A DNA stretch of 64,000 nt from Nocardioides cremeus (GCF_030518195.1 NZ_JAULSC010000009.1:81280-145279), one strand, 5' to 3'; shown: positions 54,878 to 63,601, counted from the first letter of the stretch. Notes: generated by a model from the sequence alone, not told the origin. Program-made: numbers and translations.

Positions 54878-55644
54878 GCCGGGCCGAGACCGGCGCCCGG
54901 GTCGTGATGGTGGTGCCGACCTACGACGAGGCCGAGAACCTGGCCTGGGTGGTGGAGCGGCTGCACGCCGCCCAGCCCGGCGTCGACGTCCTCGTCGTCG
55001 ACGACAACTCGCCCGACGGCACCGGCCGGGTCGCCGACGAGCTGGCCGCCGCCGACCCGCGCGTCAACGTGCTGCACCGCACGGCGAAGGGAGGGCTGGG
55101 CGCGGCCTACGTGGCCGGCTTCGACGTCGCGCTCGCGGCGGGCTACGAGGTCGTCGGCGAGATGGACGCCGACGGCTCCCACCAGCCCGAGCAGCTGCAG
55201 CGGCTCCTCGACGCGCTCGACGACCCCCGCGCGCCCGCCGACCTGGTGATCGGCTCGCGCTGGGTGCCGGGCGGCTCAGTGGTCAACTGGCCGCGGCGGC
55301 GCGAGGCGCTCTCGCGCGGCGGCAACCTCTACGTGCGCCTGCTGCTGGGGGTGCGGGTGCGCGACGCCACAGCCGGCTACCGGCTCTTCCGCCGCTCCAC
55401 CCTCGAGCGGATCGACCTCGCCTCGGTGCGCTCGACCGGCTACGTCTTCCAGACCGACCTGGTGGTGCGCACCCTGCGCGCCGGGCTGGTCGTGCGAGAG
55501 GTGCCGATCGAGTTCGTCGAGCGGGTGCGCGGGGACTCCAAGATGAGCGGCGCGGTCGCGGTGGAGTCGCTCAAGCGGATCACCACGTGGGGCCTGACCG
55601 AGCGCCGCGAGCAGGCCGTCCGGCTGCTGCGAGGTGGGCGATGA
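54874..55644 (+). CDS. ppm1: Polyprenol monophosphomannose synthase (Ppm1 catalytic domain)
   Basis: A 256-residue GT2 glycosyltransferase that transfers mannose from GDP-mannose to polyprenyl phosphate, giving the mannose donor for lipomannan and protein mannosylation. [11 protein letters not shown] starts the nucleotide-binding fold, DDNSPDGTG (43-51) is a family signature, and the metal-binding acidic residues are in [11 protein letters not shown] (Asp98, Asp100). There is no C-terminal membrane domain. The GTG overlaps the lnt stop, and the stop overlaps the fxsA ATG. Confidence 0.93.
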   Translation: MSRAETGARVVMVVPTYDEAENLAWVVERLHAAQPGVDVLVVDDNSPDGTGRVADELAAADPRVNVLHRTAKGGLGAAYVAGFDVALAAGYEVVGEMDADGSHQPEQLQRLLDALDDPRAPADLVIGSRWVPGGSVVNWPRRREALSRGGNLYVRLLLGVRVRDATAGYRLFRRSTLERIDLASVRSTGYVFQTDLVVRTLRAGLVVREVPIEFVERVRGDSKMSGAVAVESLKRITTWGLTERREQAVRLLRGGR

Positions 55645-56171
55645 GCCAGCGTCGGGGCCGGCTGGGCTGGGTGCTGCTGCTGCTGTTCGTGGGCATGCCG
55701 CTGCTCGAGCTCTACATGGTCATCCAGGTCGGCCAGGTCATCGGCGCGGGCTGGACCATCCTGCTGCTGGTGCTCGACAGCGTGGTCGGCGCGATCGTCG
55801 TACGCCGCGAGGGCGCCCGGGCCTGGCGGGCCCTGCGCGACACGCTGGCGCGCGGGGGAGTGCCGGCCAAGGAGCTCGCCGACGGTGCCCTGGTGCTGGT
55901 CGGCGGCACCCTGCTGCTCACCCCCGGCTTCGTCACCGACGCCCTCGGGCTGCTGCTGGTGCTGCCGTTCTCGCGCCCGCTCTTCCGCGGCCTGCTGACC
56001 AGGGCGCTGGCGAGCCGGCTGGTGCCGGTGACCTTCGGGTCCTGGCCCGGCGCCCCGGGTCAGGCGAGCAGCCCCGGAGACGCAGGACGCCCCGGACCTG
56101 GCTCGGGGCCAGTGGTCCGGGGCGACGTGGTGGAGGATCCTGAGGACCCCTCCGACCAGCGGGGCGACTAG
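55641..56171 (+). CDS. fxsA: FxsA family membrane protein
   Basis: A 176-residue membrane protein. The conserved FxsA part spans about 8-130: helices [38 protein letters not shown], then [14 protein letters not shown], then [30 protein letters not shown]. In E. coli FxsA affects phage exclusion; the role in actinobacteria is unknown. The C-terminal ~40 residues are Gly/Pro-rich and disordered. The ATG overlaps the ppm1 stop by 4 bases. The lnt-ppm1-fxsA group next to rbpA is conserved in mycobacteria. Confidence 0.9.
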   Translation: MSQRRGRLGWVLLLLFVGMPLLELYMVIQVGQVIGAGWTILLLVLDSVVGAIVVRREGARAWRALRDTLARGGVPAKELADGALVLVGGTLLLTPGFVTDALGLLLVLPFSRPLFRGLLTRALASRLVPVTFGSWPGAPGQASSPGDAGRPGPGSGPVVRGDVVEDPEDPSDQRGD

Positions 56172-56181
56172 CCGCTGCGGC

Positions 56182-56568
56182 TCAGGCCTTGGCCTGGCGA
56201 CGCTTGGCGTTCGCCTTGTGCAGGTGGGCGGGGCCGATCTGGCCACCGCGCAGCAGGTCGAGGCGCTCCTTGAGGATCTCCTCGAGCTCCTTCTCCGAGC
56301 GACGCTCCAGCAGCATGTCCCAGTGGGTGCGGACCGGCTTCTCGGCCTTCACCTGGCGCTCGATGCCCGAGGTGCTCTCGGCCTCGGCGCCGCAGCGCGG
56401 GCACTCCCACACCGCGGGGACCTCGGCCTCCACCGACATGGTGATCTCGAACTCGTGCGCCTGCGGGCAGCGGTAGCCCACCTGCTGGCGCGCGGCGAAC
56501 TCGATGCCCCGCTCGTCCTCGAAGCTCTGGCCTCCGAGCCGTGCCCCTCGTAGCGTGCGCTCTGCCAT
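56182..56568 (-). CDS. rbpA: RNA polymerase-binding protein RbpA
   Basis: A 128-residue transcription factor that binds RNA polymerase and group 1/2 sigma factors and stabilises open promoters. The N-terminal zinc domain uses Cys34, His38, Cys56 and Cys59 (YRCPQAH, WECPRCG). The basic linker and the C-terminal sigma-interaction domain (RTHWDMLLERRSEKELEEIL) follow. The C-terminus is basic (KANAKRRQAKA). GGGAG lies 7 bases before the ATG. A disulfide-stress-type promoter and a leader of about 75 bases with a hairpin lie upstream. It is convergent with fxsA (10-base gap). Confidence 0.97.
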   Translation of the reverse strand: MAERTLRGARLGGQSFEDERGIEFAARQQVGYRCPQAHEFEITMSVEAEVPAVWECPRCGAEAESTSGIERQVKAEKPVRTHWDMLLERRSEKELEEILKERLDLLRGGQIGPAHLHKANAKRRQAKA

Positions 56569-56601
56569 GGGACGCTCCCGTCCTCTCGTGTGCCTGGTGG
56601 G

Positions 56602-56632
56602 GTTCGACTGCGTTCGACTGCACTCGCAGTCG
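56602..56632 (-). repeat. Tandem and inverted repeats in the rbpA leader
   Basis: On the plus strand GTTCGACTGC occurs twice in tandem (56602-56611 and 56612-56621). CGACTGC (56615-56621) pairs perfectly with GCAGTCG (56626-56632) across a 4-base loop. All this lies between the predicted rbpA transcription start and the ATG, so the rbpA message could fold into either of two competing hairpins. Confidence 0.6.
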
Positions 56633-56648
56633 CGCTATCGAAGTGTTC

Positions 56649-56674
56649 AACGGTAGCGAGGACGCAAAGATTCC
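56649..56674 (-). promoter_or_regulatory. SigR/SigH-type (thiol-stress) promoter of rbpA
   Basis: On the minus strand GGAAT (56670-56674) is followed, after exactly 18 bases, by GTT (56649-56651). This is the consensus spacing and sequence of promoters read by the disulfide-stress sigma factor SigR of Streptomyces and SigH of mycobacteria. rbpA is a known SigR target in Streptomyces. The predicted start lies about 75 bases upstream of the rbpA ATG. Confidence 0.75.
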
Positions 56675-56715
56675 GGCAATCGCCGCCGGGGGTGAGACCC
56701 GCGCCGAGACCTGGC

Positions 56716-58092
56716 TTACGCGTGCGTGACCAGGGCCGAGTCCTCGCGCACCCCCGAGCGCACCGGCAGCAGCAAAAGCAGGCCGACGAGCAGCACCAGC
56801 AGCACGCCCAGGATGCCCCAGTACTGCGCGTCGTCCTTGTCGGCGACACCGGTGACCGCGGCGCCGATCGCGATCGAGATCGACCACGCGGCCGGCGCCA
56901 GGAAGCTCACCGCCCGCCCGGTCGTGGCGTAGAGCCCGAAGACCTGGCCCTCGTGGCCCTCGGGGATCAGCCGGGCCAGGAAGGTGCGCGAGGCGCTCTG
57001 GGCCGGGCCCACGAAGACGGCCAGCAGCAGCCCGAAGGTCCAGAAGACCGTGCTGCCGCCGGCGTTGAGCGCGAAGACCGCCAGCCCGGCGCCGAGCATG
57101 CACACCAGCGAGAAGACGATGACCCGCTTGGGACCGATCCGGTCGTCGAGCACGCCGAAGCCGATGGTCGCCAGGCCGGCCACCACGTTGGCCGCGACGC
57201 CGAAGATGATCACCCCGCCGGCGCTGAAGCCGAAGGTGCCCGCGGCGAGCACCCCGCCGAAGGTGAAGACGCCGGCCAGGCCGTCGCGGAAGACCGCCGA
57301 GGCCAGCAGGAAGCGCACGGTGTTGCGGTCGGTGCGCCACAGGTCGGCCACCATGGCGATGAGGTGGCGGTAGGAGTCGACGATGCCCACGCGCGGGCCA
57401 CGCGGGGTGCGCTGCGCCTTGTCGTCGCGCAGGGTCACCAGCACGGGCAGCGAGAAGGCCAGCGTCCAGACCGCGCAGACGAGCATCGTGACGCGCACGT
57501 CCATGCCGTTCTCGCCGGTGATCCCGAAGACCCCGACGTCGGGGCTGATCAGCCCGAAGTAGACGACCAGCAGCAGCACGATGCCGCCGATGTAGCCCAG
57601 GCCCCAGCCGAGCCCCGAGACGCGCCCGATGGTGGTCGGCGTGGAGATCTCGTTGAGCATCGCGTTGTAGTTCACCGAGGCGAACTCGAAGAAGATGTTG
57701 CCGCTGGCCAGCAGCACCAGGCCGAGCCAGAGGTACTCCTCGGACGGCTGGACCAGGAAGAGCGCGGCCGAGACCGCCACGACCAGCATCGTGTTGACCG
57801 CCAGCCAGAAGCCGCGGCGACCGGAGCGGTCGGCGCGCTGGCCGGTGATCGGCGCGAAGAGCGCGACCAGCAGCCCGGCCCCGGCCAGGGCCCACCCCAG
57901 GTTGGTGTCGGCGTTGGGGCCGAAGTCGTCGGAGGTGATGTAGACGCTGAACACGAAGGTGGTGATGACGGCGTTGAAGGCGGCCGATCCCCAGTCCCAC
58001 AGCCCCCACGCGTAGACCGGCCAGCCGAAGCGGCCGCGTCCGCCGGGCCGGCTGCCCGGGCCGGCCTGGTCAGTGCTCGTTGCGGGGCTCAT
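56716..58092 (-). CDS. MFS transporter (UMF1 / Atg22-like family)
   Basis: A 458-residue permease with 12 predicted helices. The opening YAWGLWDWGSAAFNAVITTFVFSVY is typical of the UMF1 (YxiO/Atg22) group. The loop LRDDKAQRTPRGPRVG lies in the middle. The substrate is unknown; relatives export amino acids or similar compounds. The frame is open upstream, but ATG 58092 gives a normal N-terminus (MSPATSTDQ). It overlaps the glycerophosphodiesterase stop by 23 bases, so the two are likely co-transcribed. Confidence 0.88.
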   Translation of the reverse strand: MSPATSTDQAGPGSRPGGRGRFGWPVYAWGLWDWGSAAFNAVITTFVFSVYITSDDFGPNADTNLGWALAGAGLLVALFAPITGQRADRSGRRGFWLAVNTMLVVAVSAALFLVQPSEEYLWLGLVLLASGNIFFEFASVNYNAMLNEISTPTTIGRVSGLGWGLGYIGGIVLLLVVYFGLISPDVGVFGITGENGMDVRVTMLVCAVWTLAFSLPVLVTLRDDKAQRTPRGPRVGIVDSYRHLIAMVADLWRTDRNTVRFLLASAVFRDGLAGVFTFGGVLAAGTFGFSAGGVIIFGVAANVVAGLATIGFGVLDDRIGPKRVIVFSLVCMLGAGLAVFALNAGGSTVFWTFGLLLAVFVGPAQSASRTFLARLIPEGHEGQVFGLYATTGRAVSFLAPAAWSISIAIGAAVTGVADKDDAQYWGILGVLLVLLVGLLLLLPVRSGVREDSALVTHA

Positions 58093-58936
58093 CGCGTGCT
58101 TCCTCCCATTGGCCGCGCGTGCGGAGCACGTCGCGGAGTACGTCGGTGCGGTCGGTGAAGAGACCGTCCACACCGAGCCCGAGCAGGTGGTGCATCTCCT
58201 CGGGCTCGTCGATCGTCCAGACGTGCACGTGCGCGCCGGCGGCGTGCGCGCGGCGTACGAGCCCGGGCGTGACGACCCGCACCGAGCACCCGCCCGCCAG
58301 CGGCACCCGGCGCCGGTGCGGCACCTGCAGCGCCGCGACCCGGCCCCCGGTCAGCGCCCGGACCAGCCGGGCGCTGGGCAGCAGCCGGAAGGCCAGCACC
58401 TCCCAGGGGTGCGCGGAGGTCGGGACCCGGCCGCCCGTCAGCCGCCGGAACGTCGCCAGCCGGCGCGGTGAGAAGGAGCCGACCAGCACCCGCTCCCAGG
58501 CGTCGTGGGCCGAGACGAAGTCGGCCAGCGCCGCCACGGCACCCTCCGACTTGATGTCGATGTTGAAGCGCGCGTGCGGGAACCGCTCGAAGAGCTCGGC
58601 CAGCGTCGGCACCTGCTCGCGCCCCCCGACACTGGCCTCGCGCACCTGGGCCAGGGTCAGGTCGAGGATCGCGCCGCTGCGGTCGGTGACCCGGTCGAGC
58701 ACGCTGTCGTGGAAGGCCAGCAGCACCCCGTCACGGGTGACGTGGACGTCGGTCTCGAGGTAGCTGTAGCCCAGCGCGACGGCGTGCTCGAAGGCCGCGA
58801 CCGTGTTCTCCAGCCCCTCGAGCTCGGGGTGGAAGGCACCCCCGCGGTGCGCCAGCGCCAGCACCGTGCCCGGCCGGTCGAGCAACCGGTCGAGGTAGGG
58901 GTGGCCGGTGGCCGGGGGAGTCGCCGGGGAGGTCAC
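58070..58936 (-). CDS. Glycerophosphodiester phosphodiesterase
   Basis: A 288-residue GDPD-family enzyme with a TIM barrel. Catalytic residues are visible: His30-Arg31 (LAHRGG), Glu44-Asn45 (LENT), Glu61 and Asp63 (LETDVHVT), and His76 (AFHDSVL). It hydrolyses glycerophosphodiesters to glycerol 3-phosphate and an alcohol. It has no signal peptide, so it is probably cytosolic. The frame is open into the next gene, but GTG 58936 is the natural start. GATACT (minus, 58943-58948), one base off the usual hexamer, ends 6 bases upstream. Confidence 0.9.
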   Translation of the reverse strand: MTSPATPPATGHPYLDRLLDRPGTVLALAHRGGAFHPELEGLENTVAAFEHAVALGYSYLETDVHVTRDGVLLAFHDSVLDRVTDRSGAILDLTLAQVREASVGGREQVPTLAELFERFPHARFNIDIKSEGAVAALADFVSAHDAWERVLVGSFSPRRLATFRRLTGGRVPTSAHPWEVLAFRLLPSARLVRALTGGRVAALQVPHRRRVPLAGGCSVRVVTPGLVRRAHAAGAHVHVWTIDEPEEMHHLLGLGVDGLFTDRTDVLRDVLRTRGQWEEARDEPRNEH

Positions 58937-58962
58937 CGGAGCAGTATCGCCTCCCCGGTGCC

Positions 58963-60507
58963 TCAGATGTCGCGGAAGGTCTCGATGTTGGCCCCGAGCT
59001 CGTTGAGCCGCTCGGCGAGGTCCTCGTAGCCGCGGTGGATGACGTACGTCGAGCGCAGCACGCTGGTGCCCTTCGAGGCCAGCATCGCCAGCAGGATCAC
59101 CACGGCCGGGCGCAGCGCCGGCGGGCAGACGATCTCGGTGCCGGAGAAGTGCGTGGGGCCCTCGATCATCACCCGGTGCGGGTCGAGCAGCTTGACCTGG
59201 GCGCCGAGCTTGGTCAGCTCGGTGAGGTAGATGGCGCGGTTCTCGTAGACCCAGTCGTGCAGCAGCGTCTGGCCGGTGGCCACCGCCGCGATCACGGCGA
59301 AGAACGGCAGGTTGTCGATGTTGAGGCCCGGGAAGGGCATCGGGTGGATCTTGTCGAGCGGGGCCTTGAGCGCCGAGGGCCGCGTGGTGATGTCGACCAG
59401 GCGGGTCTGGCCGTTGCGCGCGACGTACTCCTCGGAGCGGTCGTAGCCGAAGCCCATCTCCTCGAGCGTGGCCAGCTCGATCTCGAGGAACTCGATCGGG
59501 ACCCGCTGGATGGTGATGGTCGAGCCGGTCACGATGCCGGCCGCGAGCAGCGACATCGCCTCGATCGGGTCCTCGGAGGGCGCGTAGTCGATGTCGACGT
59601 CGATCTCGGTGCGCCCGGTGACGGTCAGGGTGGTCGAGCCCACGCCCTCGACCCGCACGCCGAGGCGCTGCAGGTAGAAGCAGAGGTCCTGGACCATGTA
59701 GTTGGACGAGGCGTTGCGGATCACCGTGGTGCCCGGGTGCAGCGCAGCGGCCATCAGGGCGTTCTCGGTCACGGTGTCGCCGCGCTCGGTGAGCACGATC
59801 GGGCGGACCGGCTCGACGGTGCGGTCGACGACGGCGTGGTAGCTGCCCTCGGTGGCCTTGACCTCGAGGCCGAAGGGGCGCAGCGCCGACATGTGCGGCT
59901 CGACGGTGCGCTCGCCGAGGTTGCAGCCGCCGGCGTAGGGCAGGTCGAAGGTCTCGGCACGGTGCAGCAGCGGGCCCAGGAACATGATCACCGAGCGGGT
60001 GCGCCGGGCGGCGGCCTCGTCGATGGCGTCGAGGCGCAGGGTCTTGGGCGGGATGATCTCGAGGTCGTTGTCCTCGTTGAGCCAGCGGGTCTGGACCCCG
60101 AGGCTGCCGAGCACCTCGAGCAGGCGGTTGACCTCCTCGATGCGCGCGACCTTGCGCAGGGTGGTGCGACCGCGGTTGAGCAGCGAGGCGCACAGCAGCG
60201 CCACGCCGGCGTTCTTGGAGGTCTTGACCTCGATGGAGCCCGACAGCGTGGTCGGGCCCTGGATCCGCAGGTGCGTCGGGCCGGCGCCGAGGGCCACGAT
60301 CTCGGAGTCGAGGGCCGCGCCGATGCGGGCGAGCATCTCGAGGGAGAGGTTCTGGTGGCCCTTCTCGATCCGGTTGATCGCGCTCTGGCTGGTCGCGAGG
60401 AGCTCGGCGAGCTGGTGCTGGGTCAGGCCGCGGTGCTTGCGGGCGTCGCGGATGAGGTTGCCGATGCGGCCCTTGTAGCCGTCGCTGCTGCGTACGTCGT
60501 CACTCAT
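58963..60507 (-). CDS. MurA-like enolpyruvyl transferase with N-terminal XRE helix-turn-helix
   Basis: 514 residues. The first ~72 residues are an XRE-type helix-turn-helix (IGNLIRDARKHRGLTQHQLAELLATSQSAINRIEKGHQ). The rest is an EPSP-synthase-fold domain of MurA type, which adds enolpyruvate to UDP-GlcNAc as the first committed step of peptidoglycan synthesis. Lys98-Asn99 (KTSKNAG) and catalytic Cys195 (AGGCNLGER) are conserved. The active-site Arg loop is divergent (CPPALRPAVV instead of DLRASAS). It could be an enzyme that controls its own gene or a regulator derived from MurA. The ATG has TACCGT (minus, 60515-60520) 7 bases upstream. Confidence 0.9.
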   Translation of the reverse strand: MSDDVRSSDGYKGRIGNLIRDARKHRGLTQHQLAELLATSQSAINRIEKGHQNLSLEMLARIGAALDSEIVALGAGPTHLRIQGPTTLSGSIEVKTSKNAGVALLCASLLNRGRTTLRKVARIEEVNRLLEVLGSLGVQTRWLNEDNDLEIIPPKTLRLDAIDEAAARRTRSVIMFLGPLLHRAETFDLPYAGGCNLGERTVEPHMSALRPFGLEVKATEGSYHAVVDRTVEPVRPIVLTERGDTVTENALMAAALHPGTTVIRNASSNYMVQDLCFYLQRLGVRVEGVGSTTLTVTGRTEIDVDIDYAPSEDPIEAMSLLAAGIVTGSTITIQRVPIEFLEIELATLEEMGFGYDRSEEYVARNGQTRLVDITTRPSALKAPLDKIHPMPFPGLNIDNLPFFAVIAAVATGQTLLHDWVYENRAIYLTELTKLGAQVKLLDPHRVMIEGPTHFSGTEIVCPPALRPAVVILLAMLASKGTSVLRSTYVIHRGYEDLAERLNELGANIETFRDI

Positions 60508-60521
60508 GCAGACGACGGTAA

Positions 60522-60533
60522 CTCACATGTGAG
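60522..60533. promoter_or_regulatory. Perfect palindrome CTCACATGTGAG upstream of the HTH-MurA gene
   Basis: A 12-bp perfect palindrome; with one mismatched pair it extends to 18 bp (TA-A-core-A-TA). It lies one base upstream of TACCGT, the -10 hexamer of the HTH-MurA gene, so a protein bound here would sit at the promoter. The gene product carries an XRE-type DNA-binding domain and is the obvious candidate ligand. It is about 74 bases before the divergent dehydrogenase start. Confidence 0.6.
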
Positions 60534-60606
60534 ATAGCGGCACATCGCCCGAGGGTGTGACGCGCCGGTGAGGCGGGGTGGGGGTGACGGATGCCATGCT
60601 CGGAGC

Positions 60607-61638
60607 ATGCGAGCCACCACCATCCACGCCGCCCGTGACATCCGCTTCTCGAACGACGTCCCCGACCCCACGATCCAGCTGCCGACCGACGCGGTCGTGC
60701 GGGTGACCAGCGCCTGCATCTGCGGCTCCGACCTGTGGCCCTACCGCGGCGAGAACGACATCACCGCCGGCGACACGATCGGCCACGAGTGCATCGGCGT
60801 CGTCGAGGCCGTCGGCGCCGACGTGCGCGAGGTCAAGGTCGGCGACTTCGTCGTCGTGCCCTTCGACCACTGCGACAACACCTGCGCCCACTGCCGCGCC
60901 GGCATGCAGTCGGCCTGCGTCAACCTCGGCATGACCAGCAGCGGCCAGGGCGAGCTCGCCCGCGTCGCGCAGGCCGACGGCAGCCTGGTCGTGGTGCCCG
61001 ACGTCGGCGAGCAGGGCCCCGACAAGGCGCTCGTGCCGCACCTGATGGCCCTCTCCGACGTGATGCCGACCGGGTGGCACGCCGCCGTGGCCGCCCAGGT
61101 GCGTGCCGGCGGCACGACCGTGGTCGTCGGCGACGGTGCCGTGGGCCTGTGCGGCGTGCTCGCCGCCGCCCAGATGGGCTCGGAGAAGGTCGTGCTGATG
61201 TCGCGCCACGAGCCGCGCCAGGAGATCGGCCGCGCCTTCGGCGCCACCCACGTGGTCGCCGAGCGCGGCAAGGAGGGCGCCGCGGCCATCAAGGAGATCA
61301 CCGCCGGCATCGGCGCCGACGCCGTGCTCGAGTGCGTGGGCACCGACCAGGCCATGGGCACCGCGTTCGCCGTCGCCCGCCCCGGAGCGACCGTCGGCTT
61401 CGTCGGGGTGCCGCACGGGGTCGAGCTGCCCGTGCGCCGGATGTTCCAGAAGAACGTCGGCCTGGCCGGCGGCATGGCCCCGGTGCGCGAGTACCTCCCC
61501 CACCTGCTGGGCCTGGTGCTCGACGGCACCATCGAGCCGGGCAAGGTCTTCGACGCCACGCTGCCGATGGACCAGGTCGCCGAGGGCTACAAGATGATGG
61601 ACGAGCGCCGCGCGATCAAGGTGCTCCTCGAGCCGTGA
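60607..61638 (+). CDS. Zinc-dependent alcohol dehydrogenase
   Basis: A 343-residue medium-chain dehydrogenase. Catalytic-zinc ligands are Cys39 (ICGSD) and His60-Glu61 (GHECIG). The structural-zinc site has four Cys (89, 93, 96, 104; HCDNTCAHC...C), with three residues between the first two instead of the usual two. The NAD(P)-binding fold is VVVGDGAVGLCGV (about 175-187). The substrate is unknown. The frame is open upstream, but ATG 60607 is the usual family start. CATGCT (60595-60600), one base off the common hexamer, ends 6 bases upstream. The stop overlaps the phosphatase GTG. Confidence 0.9.
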   Translation: MRATTIHAARDIRFSNDVPDPTIQLPTDAVVRVTSACICGSDLWPYRGENDITAGDTIGHECIGVVEAVGADVREVKVGDFVVVPFDHCDNTCAHCRAGMQSACVNLGMTSSGQGELARVAQADGSLVVVPDVGEQGPDKALVPHLMALSDVMPTGWHAAVAAQVRAGGTTVVVGDGAVGLCGVLAAAQMGSEKVVLMSRHEPRQEIGRAFGATHVVAERGKEGAAAIKEITAGIGADAVLECVGTDQAMGTAFAVARPGATVGFVGVPHGVELPVRRMFQKNVGLAGGMAPVREYLPHLLGLVLDGTIEPGKVFDATLPMDQVAEGYKMMDERRAIKVLLEP

Positions 61639-63296
61639 GCCTCGTGCTCGGCCCGCTGCTGCGGCACGTCGACGCCGACTCGGCCACCGTGTGGGTCGAG
61701 ACGGCGTCGGCGGCTGCGGTGGTGGTCCGGGCCGGCGCCGCCTCGGGCCACGCACGCACCTTCGCGGTGCACGGGCACCACTACGCGCTGGTCGAGGTCA
61801 CCGGGCTCGAGCCCGGCAGCGCCACGGCGTACACCGTCGAGGTCGAGGGTGAGCAGGTGTGGCCCGAGACCGGGTCGTCGTACCCGCCCCCGCGGATCCA
61901 CACCCTGCAGCCCGGGCGCCCGCTGCGGCTGGCCTACGGCTCGTGCCGGGTCAGCGCGCCGCACGACGAGGAGTCCCACGCCCGCTTCGGGGTCGACGCG
62001 CTGCGCACCTACGGGCTGCACCTGGCCGACGAGCACGAGGTGGTGCCCGACCTGCTGCTGCTGCTCGGCGACCAGGTCTACGCCGACGAGACCAGCGAGG
62101 CGATGCGCGCCTTCATCAGCTCGCGCCGCGACCCCGACCGGCCACCGGGCTGGGAGCTGCGCGACTACGAGGAGTACGCCGAGATCTACCGGCTGGCCTG
62201 GAGCGACCCGGCGACGCGCTGGCTGCTCTCGACGGTGCCCAGCGCGATGATCTTCGACGACCACGACATCCGCGACGACTGGAACATCAGCGCCAGCTGG
62301 CGCCGCGACATGTGGGCCACCGACTGGTGGCGCGACCGGATCGTGGGTGGGCTCGGTGCCTACTGGGTGCACCAGCACCTGGGCAACCTCGACGCGGCCT
62401 CCCGCGCCCAGGATCCGCTGTGGCGCCAGGTCGCTGACCACGAGGGTCCCGACGAGCTCGACCTCAGCGCGGCCCTCGACGAGCTGGTCGAGCGTGCCGA
62501 CAAGCAGCCCACGACCTTCCGGTGGAGCTTCGCGCGCCAGCTCGACGACCAGGCCCGGCTGGTGGTCGTCGACTCGCGCGCCGCGCGGGTCTTCGAGGAG
62601 CAGCGCCGCTCGATGGTCGACGACGAGGAGATGGACTGGCTCGACCGGCAGCTGCGCGGCGACGTCGACCACCTGCTCATCGGCACCTCGCTGCCCTTCC
62701 TGCTCTCCCCGGGGCTGCACCACGTCGAGGCGGCCGTCGAGGTGGTCAACGGCGGCCTGCTCGGCCGGCACGGCCGACGTGCGGGGGAGTGGCTGCGCCG
62801 CGCGCTCGACATCGAGCACTGGGCGGCCTTCCAGGAGGGCTTCGCCCAGGTCGGGTCGATGGTGCGCGAGGTGGCGGCCGGGCGGCGCGGGCGGGCGCCG
62901 GTGACGATCACGTTCCTCTCCGGCGACGTGCACCACAGCTACCTCGTCGAGGCCGAGCCCGCGCCGGGTGGGCCGGACCTCGAGGGGCCCGGGACGGCCA
63001 GCCGGATCCTGCAGGCGGTCTGCTCACCGATGCGCAACCCGTTGCCGCGCGCGGTGCGCGCCGGGGTGCGGGTGGCGGCCCGGGGCCGGGCCCGACCGAC
63101 GGGACGGATGCTCGGTCGCCGGGTGCCGCCCTCGCCGCTGCACTGGCGGATGACCCACGGGCCGTGGTTCGAGAACCTGTTGGCCACCCTCGAGGCCAGC
63201 CCCGACGGGCTGCGCCTGACCTGGTCGACCGGGGTCGTCGTCGACGACGACCACCAGCGGCCGCGGTGGCAGCAGGTGGCGCGCGTCGACGTCTAG
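61635..63296 (+). CDS. PhoD-like phosphatase / metallophosphoesterase
   Basis: A 553-residue protein of the PhoD-like family. The N-terminal part has a fibronectin-like domain (about 1-95). The catalytic domain has metal-binding segments GSCRVSAPHDE, LLLGDQVYADE, FDDHDIRDDWN and FLSGDVHHSY. There is no Tat or Sec signal peptide, unlike secreted PhoD enzymes, so it is probably cytosolic. Its role as alkaline phosphatase or phosphodiesterase is unproven. The GTG overlaps the dehydrogenase stop by 4 bases, suggesting linked function. Confidence 0.88.
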   Translation: MSLVLGPLLRHVDADSATVWVETASAAAVVVRAGAASGHARTFAVHGHHYALVEVTGLEPGSATAYTVEVEGEQVWPETGSSYPPPRIHTLQPGRPLRLAYGSCRVSAPHDEESHARFGVDALRTYGLHLADEHEVVPDLLLLLGDQVYADETSEAMRAFISSRRDPDRPPGWELRDYEEYAEIYRLAWSDPATRWLLSTVPSAMIFDDHDIRDDWNISASWRRDMWATDWWRDRIVGGLGAYWVHQHLGNLDAASRAQDPLWRQVADHEGPDELDLSAALDELVERADKQPTTFRWSFARQLDDQARLVVVDSRAARVFEEQRRSMVDDEEMDWLDRQLRGDVDHLLIGTSLPFLLSPGLHHVEAAVEVVNGGLLGRHGRRAGEWLRRALDIEHWAAFQEGFAQVGSMVREVAAGRRGRAPVTITFLSGDVHHSYLVEAEPAPGGPDLEGPGTASRILQAVCSPMRNPLPRAVRAGVRVAARGRARPTGRMLGRRVPPSPLHWRMTHGPWFENLLATLEASPDGLRLTWSTGVVVDDDHQRPRWQQVARVDV

Positions 63297-63297
63297 C

Positions 63298-63489
63298 TCA
63301 GGCGTGCGCCAGCCGTTGCTGCTGGTGCTGCTGCGACACCGCAGGGCGGCAGTCGCAACCGTTGTCGCACGCCAGGAAGACGTGCATGGCGTGCCCGCAA
63401 CGGGGGCAGGGCCGGTCGTGCGACAGGTGCTCCCCGGGCGGACCGGGCTCTCTGGAGCGGTCGGGCTGGTCGTCGACGGTGTCCCACAT
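63298..63489 (-). CDS. Small zinc-ribbon-like protein
   Basis: A 63-residue hydrophilic protein with four cysteines arranged CPRCGHAMHVFLACDNGCDC, suggesting a zinc ribbon (CPxCG type), and a Gln/His-rich tail. The function is unknown. The longer frame to 63654 is open, but ATG 63489 has AGGAGA 7 bases upstream and begins the protein-like part. About 110-145 bases upstream lies a direct repeat that may control it. Confidence 0.6.
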   Translation of the reverse strand: MWDTVDDQPDRSREPGPPGEHLSHDRPCPRCGHAMHVFLACDNGCDCRPAVSQQHQQQRLAHA

Positions 63490-63601
63490 GGTGCTTCTCC
63501 TGGTGCCGGACCTGCGAAGGGCCCCCCTGGCCCCGGTCCACGTCTCGACGGTAGGCCTCGACAGCGGCACCGGTGGGACGAACGACCGCGTGTCGCCGAT
63601 G

